DNA of 38,999 nt from Candidatus Riflebacteria bacterium HGW-Riflebacteria-1 (GCA_002839445.1 PGYB01000031.1:1-38999), one strand, 5' to 3'. Shown: positions 9,239 to 18,564, numbered from the stretch's first letter. Notes: a model not told the origin generated them from the letters alone. Program-made: numbers and translations.

Positions 9239-10912
9239 TTAGCGGCTGGTGATCAGAATGCCGTTGGAAATTCGGCGTTCGCTGCCGTCAGAAGGAGAGT
9301 TTACGATTTTTCCCTTGACTATCATCGATGAAGAACCGCCGCCATCAAGATTGATCGCGTGGCGGGTACCGAGGGTTCTCAGATAAGCGGCCAGCTCGTC
9401 GAGTTTCATGCCGGCGCTTCTTTTAGAGCGGCCGTCAACCACGATCATCAGCAGGTCGCCATCGAAAGTCTGGGCCACCGCAGTGCGCGGGTGACGACCA
9501 TTTATAATCGAGTTGTCGAACTTTTCTTCGCGGCCATTGATATCTTTGCGACCTTCGCTGACCAGTCTTGGGCCGCCACAAACCGCATGTCTTATCGTGT
9601 TCCATGGTTTGTCAATCGAGTAATCGAGAGTGACCGACTGACCCAGCCTGAGAGATTTCAGCAGCTCAGCCTTCTCGCCCCCGGCTGACACGACAACGCC
9701 ATCAGGCGGAATCAAGGCGTCGTTATCGTGAATGCCAACTATTTTTCCCTTAACCAGAACGATCTCGACGCCGCGCTCTGGTGTCAGCGTGCTGCGCGCG
9801 TATTCAGGCGTGTAAACGACCAGCTGCTCGCCTCTTCTTGGCTGATTCACCGCGTCAATGACTATCGACAGGCCACCAGCCTTGAGATTACCAGAGAATT
9901 CTGGATTGCCAAAAATCAACGTATCATCTTCGCCAATGCCAAAGACTGAGCGGCGGTAGAGCGGCGAACTGATAAGGCGGCGATTGATGATCAGAGTGCC
10001 AATCGGGTCACCACGCGGCGTGAAATAAGCGCCGTTTATGCCGGCTACCGCGCTGTAACGTCTGGACATCGAAGACAGGGTCTCTTTTTGCGCAATGCCC
10101 TCATTCGCCAGCACTGGGAAAAGCCTGGTCGCGTTCGAAAAGGGTTCAACCCGCAAAATGTGCACGTCACTTGACCCGGCGGGAGTTTGCGTGCGATCGC
10201 GGTAATAGGTTACGCCATCGACAACCTTTTCACCGACTGGCAGCTTGAACCTTGGCTTGTCATGCTGATATGGCACGCATAATCGGAACACGCCAGAAGT
10301 TTCTGAAGCAGTGTAAGGGTTGCCAATACGGCCGCGCGCCGCGAATACCATTTCTGAATACCTGTTGGTCTGATGAATCGAAAACTTTTCGAATTTCTTC
10401 TGCAGCTGCGTGATGAATTCAGGATTTATCTTATGAAATCCCGGCATAACGCGAATACGCAGCAATTTTCCACCCTGCGTGCGCCTAAGAACCTTTACTT
10501 CCTGCGACAATTCGAACTCGGCAATATCGTATGCTTCTTCGCTTCTGAACTTAACGCCAAGAACTTCTGGCAAAACTGGAGTATCCTCGACAACAGTTTC
10601 GGGCGATGGCTCAGGCATCTGATCTTCATTCAGCTGATCTATCTCGATATCTTTTTCAGAAGGAACCGGGCCGCGCATGTCGAGCTGTCTGGTATCTTCT
10701 GCGCTCCAGTCTTCTACATCTTTGTAGACAACCTGATCTGTCTGCATGATCGCACCGACCAGAAAGATCTGGCCAATGATCAGCAGCAGCAGAAACCGTC
10801 GCAAATTCTGTTTTATAACCGGTCTCAACTTTAATATAATTAGTCCGGGATTATCATCGGCATTTTTCCCGGCAACCTTAACCCCCTGTGGCAAGGCAAC
10901 TTTTATTGACAT
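9239..10912 (-). CDS. Membrane-anchored phosphodiester glycosidase (NAGPA-domain) protein
   Basis: This 557-residue protein has one transmembrane helix near residues 38-58 and a Pro/Glu/Asp-rich linker (about 70-115). A small beta domain (about 118-155) resembles AMIN-type sequences. The C-terminal NAGPA domain (about 275-557) shows AGINGAYF, HPRTAVAQ, VDGRS, ELAAYLRTLGT and the hallmark NLDGGGSSSM. Proteins of this family cleave N-acetylglucosamine phosphodiesters or related exopolysaccharide linkages, and bacterial members are found with envelope polysaccharides. The enzyme domain should face the periplasm. It is divergent to the polysaccharide operon, only 54 bases away, which supports a surface-glycan role. 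The ATG at 10912 has no clear ribosome site, and the substrate is unknown. Confidence 0.83.
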   Translation of the reverse strand: MSIKVALPQGVKVAGKNADDNPGLIILKLRPVIKQNLRRFLLLLIIGQIFLVGAIMQTDQVVYKDVEDWSAEDTRQLDMRGPVPSEKDIEIDQLNEDQMPEPSPETVVEDTPVLPEVLGVKFRSEEAYDIAEFELSQEVKVLRRTQGGKLLRIRVMPGFHKINPEFITQLQKKFEKFSIHQTNRYSEMVFAARGRIGNPYTASETSGVFRLCVPYQHDKPRFKLPVGEKVVDGVTYYRDRTQTPAGSSDVHILRVEPFSNATRLFPVLANEGIAQKETLSSMSRRYSAVAGINGAYFTPRGDPIGTLIINRRLISSPLYRRSVFGIGEDDTLIFGNPEFSGNLKAGGLSIVIDAVNQPRRGEQLVVYTPEYARSTLTPERGVEIVLVKGKIVGIHDNDALIPPDGVVVSAGGEKAELLKSLRLGQSVTLDYSIDKPWNTIRHAVCGGPRLVSEGRKDINGREEKFDNSIINGRHPRTAVAQTFDGDLLMIVVDGRSKRSAGMKLDELAAYLRTLGTRHAINLDGGGSSSMIVKGKIVNSPSDGSERRISNGILITSR

Positions 10913-10934
10913 TGCTGGTGCGAAATGCTAGTTA
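10906..10934 (+). promoter_or_regulatory. Candidate sigma-70 promoter of the polysaccharide operon
   Basis: A perfect -35 hexamer TTGACA (10906-10911) is followed after 17 bases by a weak -10 TAGTTA (10929-10934). It would give a leader of about 25 bases before the ATG at 10967. It overlaps the start of the divergent NAGPA gene, so the two promoters could interfere. The -10 match is poor, so this is only a candidate. Confidence 0.4.
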
Positions 10935-10966
10935 ATAGCCATACTTTATGGCAGCAACGGGGTACA

Positions 10967-11746
10967 ATGGCGCAAACTGTTTTAGAGCTCAAAAATGTCT
11001 CCAAACGCTATCCGCTGGCGCCGGGCTCTTCCCTGGAAGCCCAGGGCCGAATAGCTGCTATCGATAATGTCAGCCTGTCGCTAGCTGCCGGCCAGATTTA
11101 CGGCTTTGCCGGACTGAACGGTGCTGGCAAAACCACTTCGATCAAGGCCGCACTCGGCCTTATTCAGCCTGATTCTGGTTCGATAGAACTTTTTGGCGCT
11201 CCTATTGACGCAGCAGCATTCAACCAGATCGGCTTTTGCCCCGAAAAACCTGTTTTTTACGAAACGCTCACTGCCAGCGAAATTATCGATTTTTCTGGCC
11301 GCCTGCTCAATGTAACTGTCGATGCATCGAGAAAAAAGCAGATACTTGAGAGAGTTGGTCTTTATGACGACCGTCATAAGAGAGTCGCAGCGTTCTCTAA
11401 AGGTATGCAGCAGAGACTGGGCATAGCCTGCGCCATGCTGCATGACCCCGCTCTTTATATTCTCGACGAGCCGGCCAGCGGCCTAGACCCGCTCGGACGC
11501 CGACTGGTCAAAGACATACTGCTTGAACTGAAACAAGCTGGTAAAACGGTATTTTTCAGCACCCACATCATTTCTGACATTACCGAAATATGTGACAAAA
11601 TTGCCATTATCCATAATGGACAAATTCTTTATGAAGGCGCGGTAGACGAGTTTTGCCCCGGGCATAAGAACGGCGAAGAGCGCTTTATAAAGATTATTCA
11701 AGATTACGACAGCAAAGCCGCGGCCGCAAAATGCTCTGTTCGATAA
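10967..11746 (+). CDS. ABC transporter ATP-binding protein (ABC-2 exporter type)
   Basis: This ATPase of about 259 residues has Walker A (GLNGAGKTTSIKA), the signature region FSKGMQQRLGIA, Walker B LYILDEPASGLDP and the H-loop FFSTHI. The KGMQQRL-type signature is usual for ABC-2 drug, polysaccharide or lipid exporters. An upstream in-frame ATG at 10925 would add 14 residues of poor sequence. I chose 10967 because MAQTVLELKNVSKRY matches the normal N-terminus and a GGGG lies upstream. No permease partner is encoded next to it; the following gene is a Wzy-like protein that overlaps it by 16 bases. It may pair with a distant permease. Confidence 0.88.
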   Translation: MAQTVLELKNVSKRYPLAPGSSLEAQGRIAAIDNVSLSLAAGQIYGFAGLNGAGKTTSIKAALGLIQPDSGSIELFGAPIDAAAFNQIGFCPEKPVFYETLTASEIIDFSGRLLNVTVDASRKKQILERVGLYDDRHKRVAAFSKGMQQRLGIACAMLHDPALYILDEPASGLDPLGRRLVKDILLELKQAGKTVFFSTHIISDITEICDKIAIIHNGQILYEGAVDEFCPGHKNGEERFIKIIQDYDSKAAAAKCSVR

Positions 11747-12999
11747 TTACCGGCCTGATAACCTTTCTGTTTATCTTTGGCTGGAAAATAAATCTGCTGG
11801 CCGATCTCATTCTTCTGGTTTCAGCAGGTCTCATCGCGACAAGCTTTATCCGCGGCTATTTTTTTGCCGACCGCAACACTCTGACAATGGCCGCCGGCCT
11901 TGGCATACTAAGCATATATTCACTTGCGATAGTCATTATGAATGGCGTGCTTGACACCCAGATTGCCATGCGTTCGATCAGGGCGCTGCTGAATTTTTTT
12001 GGCGCGCTGGCGCTGGCAAATATTTACTACCGCCGTTCTGAATCAGACTTTGGCGGCATAATTATCCGCGACATCTACCTGGCGCTGACCGCGCACGCGG
12101 CCCTGATGCTCGCCATGTATCTAAATCAGAGCCTGCGCCTGGCTATTTATCGTATAACTGATGCTGAATCATATGTAAATCTCACCTCTTCTTTTCTTGA
12201 TGGTTACAGGATCTCAGGTCTGACCTACGGACTTTCGCAGACTTCTGTTTTACAGATGCTCGGACTGCTTTTACTCCCGCTGACGCTGCGTGACTGCAAA
12301 AGTTACTTCGGAAAAATGGTTCTTCTCGCCGGCGCTCCGTTGCTCGTCGTATCTATTTTGATCAGCGGTAGAAGCGGTCTGATGCTTGGGATGGCCTTTC
12401 TGCCGATCTGTATCACAACCCTTCTCTGGAAAAGAACAAATGGCAAATCACCAGGCAGTGCAATCTCGGAAATAGTTAAAGGCACTGCGATACTGGCTGC
12501 AATAGCAATTGCATTCACCCTGCTATCTTCACGCATGCCTGGCAAGTTCGACAGCTACTCATTGGCACAGGCAAGAGAAATACTGGACACAATCAAATTG
12601 AAGGGAACCACCGTCGAAAATCTTTCTGGAATGCTTATTCTGCCCGAAAGCTGGCCAGAGTTGTTCTTTGGCTCATCAAATCTTGGTCGTGGCGAGCTGG
12701 ATTATATTCCGTCTGATATCGGCTGGATAAAGACTATTTTTGCGATTGGACTGGTCGGCACTCTGCTGATGCTTTTTCCGTATCTGCTCGCACTGCGGGT
12801 TGCCGCGCAGTTTTTTCGCAGCGACCTTTATCTCGCAACTGCCAGCTCTCTCATCTTTTTCTCAGCGCTGCTGCTGAATTCTAAGGAACTGGCACTGCTT
12901 ACGCGCACCCAGTGGTCAATACATTCTCTTCTGCTGTGCATGCTGTGTCTGAAGCTGCAGCAAGGCGTTGCCAGACAGCCAACTGTAAATGTTTCATAG
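11731..12999 (+). CDS. Wzy-like O-antigen/polysaccharide polymerase or ligase
   Basis: This 422-residue integral membrane protein has about ten or more hydrophobic segments. A larger hydrophilic region of about 75 residues (about 270-345) lies before the last helices, as expected for the Wzy/WaaL superfamily. An ISGRSGLMLG sequence near residue 210 resembles the conserved loop in these enzymes. It would join repeat units, or transfer glycan, on the periplasmic face of the inner membrane. It overlaps the ATPase gene by 16 bases and the flippase gene by 11. Assignment rests on topology, this loop and the neighbours, since Wzy sequences are poorly conserved. Confidence 0.75.
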   Translation: MLCSIITGLITFLFIFGWKINLLADLILLVSAGLIATSFIRGYFFADRNTLTMAAGLGILSIYSLAIVIMNGVLDTQIAMRSIRALLNFFGALALANIYYRRSESDFGGIIIRDIYLALTAHAALMLAMYLNQSLRLAIYRITDAESYVNLTSSFLDGYRISGLTYGLSQTSVLQMLGLLLLPLTLRDCKSYFGKMVLLAGAPLLVVSILISGRSGLMLGMAFLPICITTLLWKRTNGKSPGSAISEIVKGTAILAAIAIAFTLLSSRMPGKFDSYSLAQAREILDTIKLKGTTVENLSGMLILPESWPELFFGSSNLGRGELDYIPSDIGWIKTIFAIGLVGTLLMLFPYLLALRVAAQFFRSDLYLATASSLIFFSALLLNSKELALLTRTQWSIHSLLLCMLCLKLQQGVARQPTVNVS

Positions 13000-14272
13000 A
13001 ATTTTAGTTAATACCGCCAAAATATTCTGCGGCAGCAGCATGAACGCCGTGCTTAATCTTGCCGCTGCGGCCTTCATTGCGCGAACTCTCGGGGCAAAGG
13101 AATATGGCATACTGGTTTTTGTGCAGGCTTTTGCCCTGATCATCGGCCAGTTGCTCAGTTTTAACACCTGGCAGGCAGTAATAACCTTTGGCAGCCGCTC
13201 GTTAGAGGCTAATGACGAAACAGCTCTCGGCCAGATTATAAAAATTTCTGTTCTGCTTGATCTGATCGGCGGCATCGCCGCCTGCTGTCTTGCTGTGCTG
13301 CTTGCGAACCCGATAATAGGTATTCTCGGCTGGCCCGAAACAACTGGCGAGCTTCTGCGTCTTTACTCGCCGGTGATAATTTTTGGCAGTTCAAGTGTTG
13401 CTGCGGGCTGCCTCAGGCTGTTCAACCGATTTGGCCTGCTGGCAGCGGCTGGCATGGCAACCCCGGTCATTCGTCTTGCCGGGGCTCTTATTGGTTACAA
13501 TCAGGCCTTTTCGCTGTATGAATTCACCTGTGTCAATCTGATTGCTGTTCTGGTCGGGCAGTTTGTTCTATTACTCACTGCCACATCAGCAACTGGCTGG
13601 AAACGCGCGAGCGGGTTTATGCGTCAGTCTATGACTGGTGCCAGAGCGCAGTTTCCCGGTTTACTATCCTATGTCGCGGTCACCAACCTGCATACAACGG
13701 TAAAACTGCTCACTCGCGAGGCCGACCAGATGCTTGCCGCGATTTTTATCAACCCGGCTGCCCTTGCCCTTCTTAAAGTTGCCCGCCAATTCGCGCAGGT
13801 TTTACCAATGATCGCTGACCCGCTCTATCAAACGCTTTTTACTGAGTTCAGCCATCTGCACGCCAGCAACAAAAACAACGAATTCTCAACCCTGATCCGC
13901 AGGTCTTCGCTTGTTGGCCTCAGCATAGGCCTTAGCAGCATGATTTTATTCTGGTTATTCGGCCAATCAGCTATTCTATTCACCTTTGGCGCCGAATTCA
14001 CAGCGGCAATGCCCTGCTCGATGATTTTTATGCTGGCCTTCACCGTTTCACTTGCAGGACTGCCATTGCAGCCGGCAATGCTCGCCAGGGGCAAACCCGA
14101 AATTTCATTTAAAATCAATCTGATTTCAACTATAATCTATCTGATTCTGCTGCTGCCTCTTTCACAGCGTTATGGCATCACGGGCGCGGCATCAGCTTAC
14201 GTCGTCTATTACGTTGCATGGACTGCTCTGATGCATAACCGGGTCCGCGCGGCAGACAACAAAAATGAATAA
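12989..14272 (+). CDS. Wzx-like polysaccharide flippase (MATE/MOP superfamily)
   Basis: This 427-residue protein has about 12 predicted transmembrane segments. Its start is typical of Wzx/RfbX proteins: FIARTLGAKEYGILVFVQAF near residues 30-49, then the GQLLSF region. It would flip undecaprenyl-linked repeat units across the inner membrane for polymerisation by the preceding Wzy-like protein. A READQMLAAIFINPAALALLKVAR-type region sits mid-protein, as in this family. It overlaps its neighbours on both sides by 11 and 8 bases, consistent with coupled translation. Confidence 0.87.
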   Translation: MFHRILVNTAKIFCGSSMNAVLNLAAAAFIARTLGAKEYGILVFVQAFALIIGQLLSFNTWQAVITFGSRSLEANDETALGQIIKISVLLDLIGGIAACCLAVLLANPIIGILGWPETTGELLRLYSPVIIFGSSSVAAGCLRLFNRFGLLAAAGMATPVIRLAGALIGYNQAFSLYEFTCVNLIAVLVGQFVLLLTATSATGWKRASGFMRQSMTGARAQFPGLLSYVAVTNLHTTVKLLTREADQMLAAIFINPAALALLKVARQFAQVLPMIADPLYQTLFTEFSHLHASNKNNEFSTLIRRSSLVGLSIGLSSMILFWLFGQSAILFTFGAEFTAAMPCSMIFMLAFTVSLAGLPLQPAMLARGKPEISFKINLISTIIYLILLLPLSQRYGITGAASAYVVYYVAWTALMHNRVRAADNKNE

Positions 14273-15017
14273 GCACCAACTGCAAAACGATCTCTACAGG
14301 CTTCCTTATCACTATCTGCCGCAAATCAGAGACGGCGGCGATTTCGTGCGCCACCAGTCGCTGCGCTGGGGATTCGCCTATCTTTGCTATCTGCATCACA
14401 TTGCTGCAATTATCGCGCAGGAAAAGCCCCGCACCTTGTTAGATGCCGGCTGTGGCGATGGCAGGCTGATTTCGCTGGTGAGTCAACATACAGCAGGCCT
14501 CAAGCTGACCGGACTTGATAACAACAACAGGGCTGTTGCCATGGCACAGGCTCTTAACCCTGAACAACGCTTCATATGCGGTGCTCTTGCCGATGTAAAA
14601 GAAACTTTTTCATTCGTCAGCTGTATCGAAGTCCTCGAGCATATTCCAGATGACCGCGTCGCCTCTTTTATTTCTGACCTCGTTGCCAGAACAGAGCCCG
14701 GTGGCAAGCTGCTGATTGGCGTGCCGACAAATAACAAACCCATGTCAGCGAAACATCATCGGCATTATGATCGGGCAACACTCATTGAGCAACTCGCTAC
14801 TGAATCTCACGGCCTGCAGATAGACAGCTGCGAATTCATTTTTAACGGTAATGACCCACTCTACCGCTTTTATACAAAGCTTAGCGAGAACCGGTTCTGG
14901 TTTATCAGTGTCAGATTATTCGAAAACCTTATGTGGAAGCGTGTCTGGACAAAGCTGCGTTATGCCGAGCCGTGTAACGGCCATCATCTGCTGCTCCGCT
15001 TGAGCAAAAGCGCATGA
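14265..15017 (+). CDS. Class I SAM-dependent methyltransferase
   Basis: This 250-residue protein has a clear SAM-binding motif I, LLDAGCGDGRLISLV (about 54-68), motif II with TGLDNNNRAV, and a CIEVLEHIPDD post-motif (about 123-133). These mark a Methyltransf_11/25-type enzyme. In this operon it probably methylates a sugar or the glycan's end, which could set chain end or antigenicity; the acceptor is not visible from sequence. It overlaps the flippase gene by 8 bases and lies 4 bases before the glycosyltransferase gene. Confidence 0.85.
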   Translation: MNKHQLQNDLYRLPYHYLPQIRDGGDFVRHQSLRWGFAYLCYLHHIAAIIAQEKPRTLLDAGCGDGRLISLVSQHTAGLKLTGLDNNNRAVAMAQALNPEQRFICGALADVKETFSFVSCIEVLEHIPDDRVASFISDLVARTEPGGKLLIGVPTNNKPMSAKHHRHYDRATLIEQLATESHGLQIDSCEFIFNGNDPLYRFYTKLSENRFWFISVRLFENLMWKRVWTKLRYAEPCNGHHLLLRLSKSA

Positions 15018-15021
15018 ACGC

Positions 15022-17346
15022 ATGAAAATCGCCTATTTTTCCAGCTCAAGCCTGCCTTCGAAGAGCGCCAACAGCGTTCAGGTGCTGAAAATGTGCGAGG
15101 CTTTTGCAGAAAATGGGCACCAGGTCGAACTTTTCGCCAGGCCAGGCACACCAACGATGACAGTTGAACAGCTGTTTGCCTGCTATGACTGCAAGCCAAT
15201 ATTCAGCATTAACCTGGTAGAAGCACCGACCTGGTGGGCAATTGGTGGCCTGCTTTCGGGCTGGCGCTCCGCATCATTGCTCGACCATAGCGGTTTTAGG
15301 CCAGACCTGATTTATGGGCGCAACATTTACGCCCTGATTGCAGCGGCGAGATTTAACGTCGATCTTTTCTTCGAAGCACATGCCGCGCCATATAACGCCG
15401 GCAGACGCCTGCTTGAACGCATGCTTTTCGCACTCCCGCAATTCAAAAAACTGGTCGTGATTAACCAGGCATTACGTGACTATTACCTGCAGACACACCC
15501 GCAACTCGCTCATTCGCAGCGAATCTCAGTTCTGGTCGCGCATGACGCCGCATCAGTTTGCGATAAGAAGCCTGAAAGAGCACAACCGTCTTCAGAAACA
15601 AAGAAAATCATCGGCTACGCTGGCGGCCTTTACCCCGGCAAAGGTATTGAAAGAATAATCGAGATCGCCGCGAGCATGCAAGATTATGAGTTCAGAGTTG
15701 CCGGCGGCACGCAAAGCGAGATTTCATACTGGAATGAACGTTGCCAGAGCAACAACATCTTTTTTTCAGGGCACCTGCGGCACGCCGAGATACCCGCCTT
15801 TCTTGAAAAGTGCGACATTCTTCTGGCACCGTATCAGGCCAAAGTAACCACCAATTCTCAGGGCATCGGCAATATCTCGCCATGGATGTCACCGCTCAAG
15901 ATTTTTGAATACATGGCAAGCCAGCGGCCAATTATCGCATCGCGACTGCCGGCAATCGAGGAAATACTAGTTCACGAAAGTACTGCATTGCTGGTAGAAC
16001 CCGACAAAACCGAAGAATGGTGCGCGTCAATCAGAGCGCTGGCTGCCAATAACAGCGCTGGCAGCAGGCTTGCCGAGAATGCTTTTGCAGACCTGACCGC
16101 CAGACATACCTGGTCGGCACGCGCCCGCGCTGTGCTGGTGCCGGCGGTTGACAGCGCAAAAAAAGAAAACTGCGAGATCTCTCAGACCGGCGACAAGTCT
16201 TCCAGAAGAATAAAATGCCTGCATATAATTGGCGATCTCTCGGTCGGAGGCGCAGAAAAAATGCTTTGCCGGCTGATAAAGGCCTCAGACGCGGGCAGGT
16301 TTCGCCACCTGGTCGTAACCCTTATGCCTCCTGGTGAGATGGCCGCCGATCTTGCGCGGTCAGGAATTGAAATTTTCAGTCTGAACATGAACAGAATACC
16401 TTCTGCTCTGTGCGCCCTCCCCCGCCTGGTTGCTTTAATCAGGCGGTTGAATCCTGATGTTATCCACACCTGGATGTATTACTCGGACATTATTGGCGGA
16501 CTCGCTGCGCGAGTCGCCGGAACAACGCCGGTTATTTTCAGTATTCGCCACGGCGGCTTCGTCAATGACCCGTTGAAAACAGTTGTGATTGCCAGGCTGG
16601 CTGCGGCTGTCGCGCAGTTTATACCTACCAGAATCATAGCATGCTCAGCGGCGGCGGCTGATACCCATTGCGAGATCGGCTATCCACGAGCGCCAATCCG
16701 AGTAATCCCGAATGGCTTTGTTCTACCACAAGTTAACTTCAGAGCAGAATCGGCGGGCGCGCTGCGCCAGCAGCTCAATATTCGCGACAATTCGCCTTTG
16801 ATCGGGCTGATAGGTCGTTATCATCCGGCCAAAGACCATGAAAATTTCATAAGAGCCGCTGCCATTGTTGCAGACAGCTTTCCAGAAGCACATTTTGTTC
16901 TTTGCGGCAAAGGAATAAGCACCGCGAACAAACTACTGGTTGCAGCTATAGAACGCGAAAAGCTCGGCGACAAAATGCATCTGATTGGGCATCGTCGCGA
17001 TATCACGGCAGTTTTGCAGGAACTCACGCTGCTGGTCTCTTCTTCGATTTCTGAAGCATTTCCCAATGTAGTTGGCGAAGCAATGTCGTTGGGCATACCC
17101 TGTGTTGTGACTGATGTTGGCGATTCAGCCAATATCGTTGGCGAGACCGGAGACATTGTGCCGCCGGGCAATTCTGCAGCGCTGGCTGCAGGCATCTTGA
17201 ACATGCTCAAGCGAAGCCGGCATGAACTGACTGCAGCTGGTGAGCGAGCTCGTGCGCGCATTGCAATGAATTTCGGCATGGCAGCAGTTGCGAAACAATA
17301 TGAGAAACTGTATCTTGAGGTAACCAATGAACAACAGCGAAAATAA
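15022..17346 (+). CDS. Tandem glycosyltransferase with two GT4-type domains
   Basis: This 774-residue protein carries two complete GT-B glycosyltransferases in one reading frame. Domain 1 (about 1-375) opens with an N-terminal nucleotide-fold strand and an SANSVQV loop, and contains IGYAGGLYPGKGIE and PLKIFEYMASQRPIIAS. After a linker of about 20 residues, domain 2 (about 397-774) begins KCLHIIGDLSVGGAEKM. It contains IGLIGRYHPAKDHENFI and the Ex7E-type motif EAFPNVVGEAMSLG. GT4 enzymes transfer sugars from nucleotide-sugar donors, with retention. The pair would add two successive sugars to the lipid-linked repeat unit. No internal stop or frame break is seen, so it reads as a genuine fusion. 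Confidence 0.88.
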   Translation: MKIAYFSSSSLPSKSANSVQVLKMCEAFAENGHQVELFARPGTPTMTVEQLFACYDCKPIFSINLVEAPTWWAIGGLLSGWRSASLLDHSGFRPDLIYGRNIYALIAAARFNVDLFFEAHAAPYNAGRRLLERMLFALPQFKKLVVINQALRDYYLQTHPQLAHSQRISVLVAHDAASVCDKKPERAQPSSETKKIIGYAGGLYPGKGIERIIEIAASMQDYEFRVAGGTQSEISYWNERCQSNNIFFSGHLRHAEIPAFLEKCDILLAPYQAKVTTNSQGIGNISPWMSPLKIFEYMASQRPIIASRLPAIEEILVHESTALLVEPDKTEEWCASIRALAANNSAGSRLAENAFADLTARHTWSARARAVLVPAVDSAKKENCEISQTGDKSSRRIKCLHIIGDLSVGGAEKMLCRLIKASDAGRFRHLVVTLMPPGEMAADLARSGIEIFSLNMNRIPSALCALPRLVALIRRLNPDVIHTWMYYSDIIGGLAARVAGTTPVIFSIRHGGFVNDPLKTVVIARLAAAVAQFIPTRIIACSAAAADTHCEIGYPRAPIRVIPNGFVLPQVNFRAESAGALRQQLNIRDNSPLIGLIGRYHPAKDHENFIRAAAIVADSFPEAHFVLCGKGISTANKLLVAAIEREKLGDKMHLIGHRRDITAVLQELTLLVSSSISEAFPNVVGEAMSLGIPCVVTDVGDSANIVGETGDIVPPGNSAALAAGILNMLKRSRHELTAAGERARARIAMNFGMAAVAKQYEKLYLEVTNEQQRK

Positions 17347-18418
17347 CCAGACCGGCGAACGCCTGCTGAAAATCGATCTCGACCAGCTTCTGCTTAAACT
17401 CTGGCAGGATCGGCGCATGCTCGCAGCATGGGTTCTGGCACTGATGATACTGGCCATAGGCGGCAGTTTTCTGGCTACACCGCTGTTCACAGCCGAAATC
17501 ACTTTTCTACCTATTGGCAGCAAACAGCTTTCTGTGTTTATAAAAAGCCGCGCTACTGCCAAGCTGGTGCTCAAAGAGATTCCAGAAGTAACAAGGCTGT
17601 TAAAGGCTGAGAATCCAACGTTGGCCAACATGGCGATTGAGCTGAGCAAAGCTGTAAACATCAGAAAACCACAGCACTCTGATGAACCATATGCTCTTCT
17701 GGTAGAACTGCCAAATGCCTCTATGGCAGCAGATGTCGCCAATGTTTACATGAAACTGGTTGCCTCTTTCGTCAATTCTCCCGAATACGACCTCGCCAAG
17801 CGCAACACGCTGTTTATCAAAGAACAATATGATTTATTCGCGGCAACACTGCGGTCTAATGAAGATGCGCTGCGAAAGTTTCAGGAAGTAAATGGTATCA
17901 TTCTGCTCGACAGCCAGACTGCTGCCACTGTTGGCCTTGTTGCCCAGATCGAAGCCCGTCTGGTAAAAAAGGAAATCGAGCTGCAGGCTCTGCAGAACCT
18001 CTCGGAAAACCCGGCAACGCAAAAGCGCGCCAACGAGATTGCCGCTCTCAAAGATACGCTCAACGAACTCAAGGGCGAGCAGGAAAACATGCTGTTTTCT
18101 TCGGGCACTATCGAAGGCAGCGGGCGTCCCGGCATGACACCAGGGCTGACCGATGCCCCACGTCTGCGTCTTGAACACCAAAAACTCAGACGTGAAGTAG
18201 CTATAGCCGAACAGACCTGTCTGCATCTGCAGAACCAGCTGACAGCAGCCCGCATTCAGGAAGAAAGAGAAGGCATTTCCTTCATGGTCATCGACCGCGC
18301 GATTGTGCCTGAAAAGACCTCTTACCCGAATCGCCTGGCATTTGCCCTTTTTGGCGGCATTCTCGGGCTTCTGCTTGGTATTTTCAGGTCCGCTCTGCAT
18401 CTTTATAAACCCGCCTAG
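17327..18418 (+). CDS. Wzz-like polysaccharide chain-length determinant
   Basis: This 363-residue protein has an N-terminal transmembrane helix (about 35-52), a periplasmic region with long coiled coil (about 160-300) and a C-terminal helix (about 338-355). A Pro-containing segment (APIVPE-like IVPEKTSYPNR) sits just before the last helix, the hallmark of Wzz/co-polymerase proteins. It controls polymer length with the Wzy-like protein. No tyrosine kinase domain is attached. The ATG has GAGGT 5 bases upstream and overlaps the glycosyltransferase gene by 20 bases. It is the last gene of the operon. Confidence 0.85.
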   Translation: MNNSENNQTGERLLKIDLDQLLLKLWQDRRMLAAWVLALMILAIGGSFLATPLFTAEITFLPIGSKQLSVFIKSRATAKLVLKEIPEVTRLLKAENPTLANMAIELSKAVNIRKPQHSDEPYALLVELPNASMAADVANVYMKLVASFVNSPEYDLAKRNTLFIKEQYDLFAATLRSNEDALRKFQEVNGIILLDSQTAATVGLVAQIEARLVKKEIELQALQNLSENPATQKRANEIAALKDTLNELKGEQENMLFSSGTIEGSGRPGMTPGLTDAPRLRLEHQKLRREVAIAEQTCLHLQNQLTAARIQEEREGISFMVIDRAIVPEKTSYPNRLAFALFGGILGLLLGIFRSALHLYKPA

Positions 18419-18450
18419 CCCTTCGTCACATTTGAGTGCGCGGAGGACCC

Positions 18451-18500
18451 GCTGTCATTGCGAGGAGGGCTTCAGCCTGACGCGGCAATCTCATGGACAG
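18451..18500. repeat. REP-like palindromic element (TCATTGCGAG type)
   Basis: The element runs from GCTGTCATTGCGAG to GCGGCAATCTCATGGACAG and folds imperfectly on itself. CTGTC pairs with GACAG, ATTGC with GCAAT, and GGCT with AGCC around a TC tip. The phrase TCATTGCGAG...GCAATCTC matches a palindromic intergenic repeat I recall from many unrelated bacterial genomes. A different palindrome at 33251-33290 shares its outer GCTGTCAT end. It is probably a non-autonomous mobile or REP-type repeat, possibly acting on the 3' end of the polysaccharide transcript. Confidence 0.65.
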
Positions 18501-18564
18501 AAGGATGACCTGTTATATCAATCACATTCAATGTTGCCAGAAGGGCATGAGCGTTGTCAGTTTT

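Noticed and set aside
9197..9250. ACCAGCCG/CGGCTGGT inverted repeat as terminator of the NAGPA gene
   Set aside because: The stem is only 8 bp with a loop of nearly 40 bases, one arm is inside the coding region, and no T tract follows directly.
8993..9331. 112-codon plus-strand open frame across the gap left of the NAGPA gene
   Set aside because: No ribosome site, an unusual Cys/Ser/His-rich composition, and overlap with the NAGPA 3' end. It looks like non-coding DNA.
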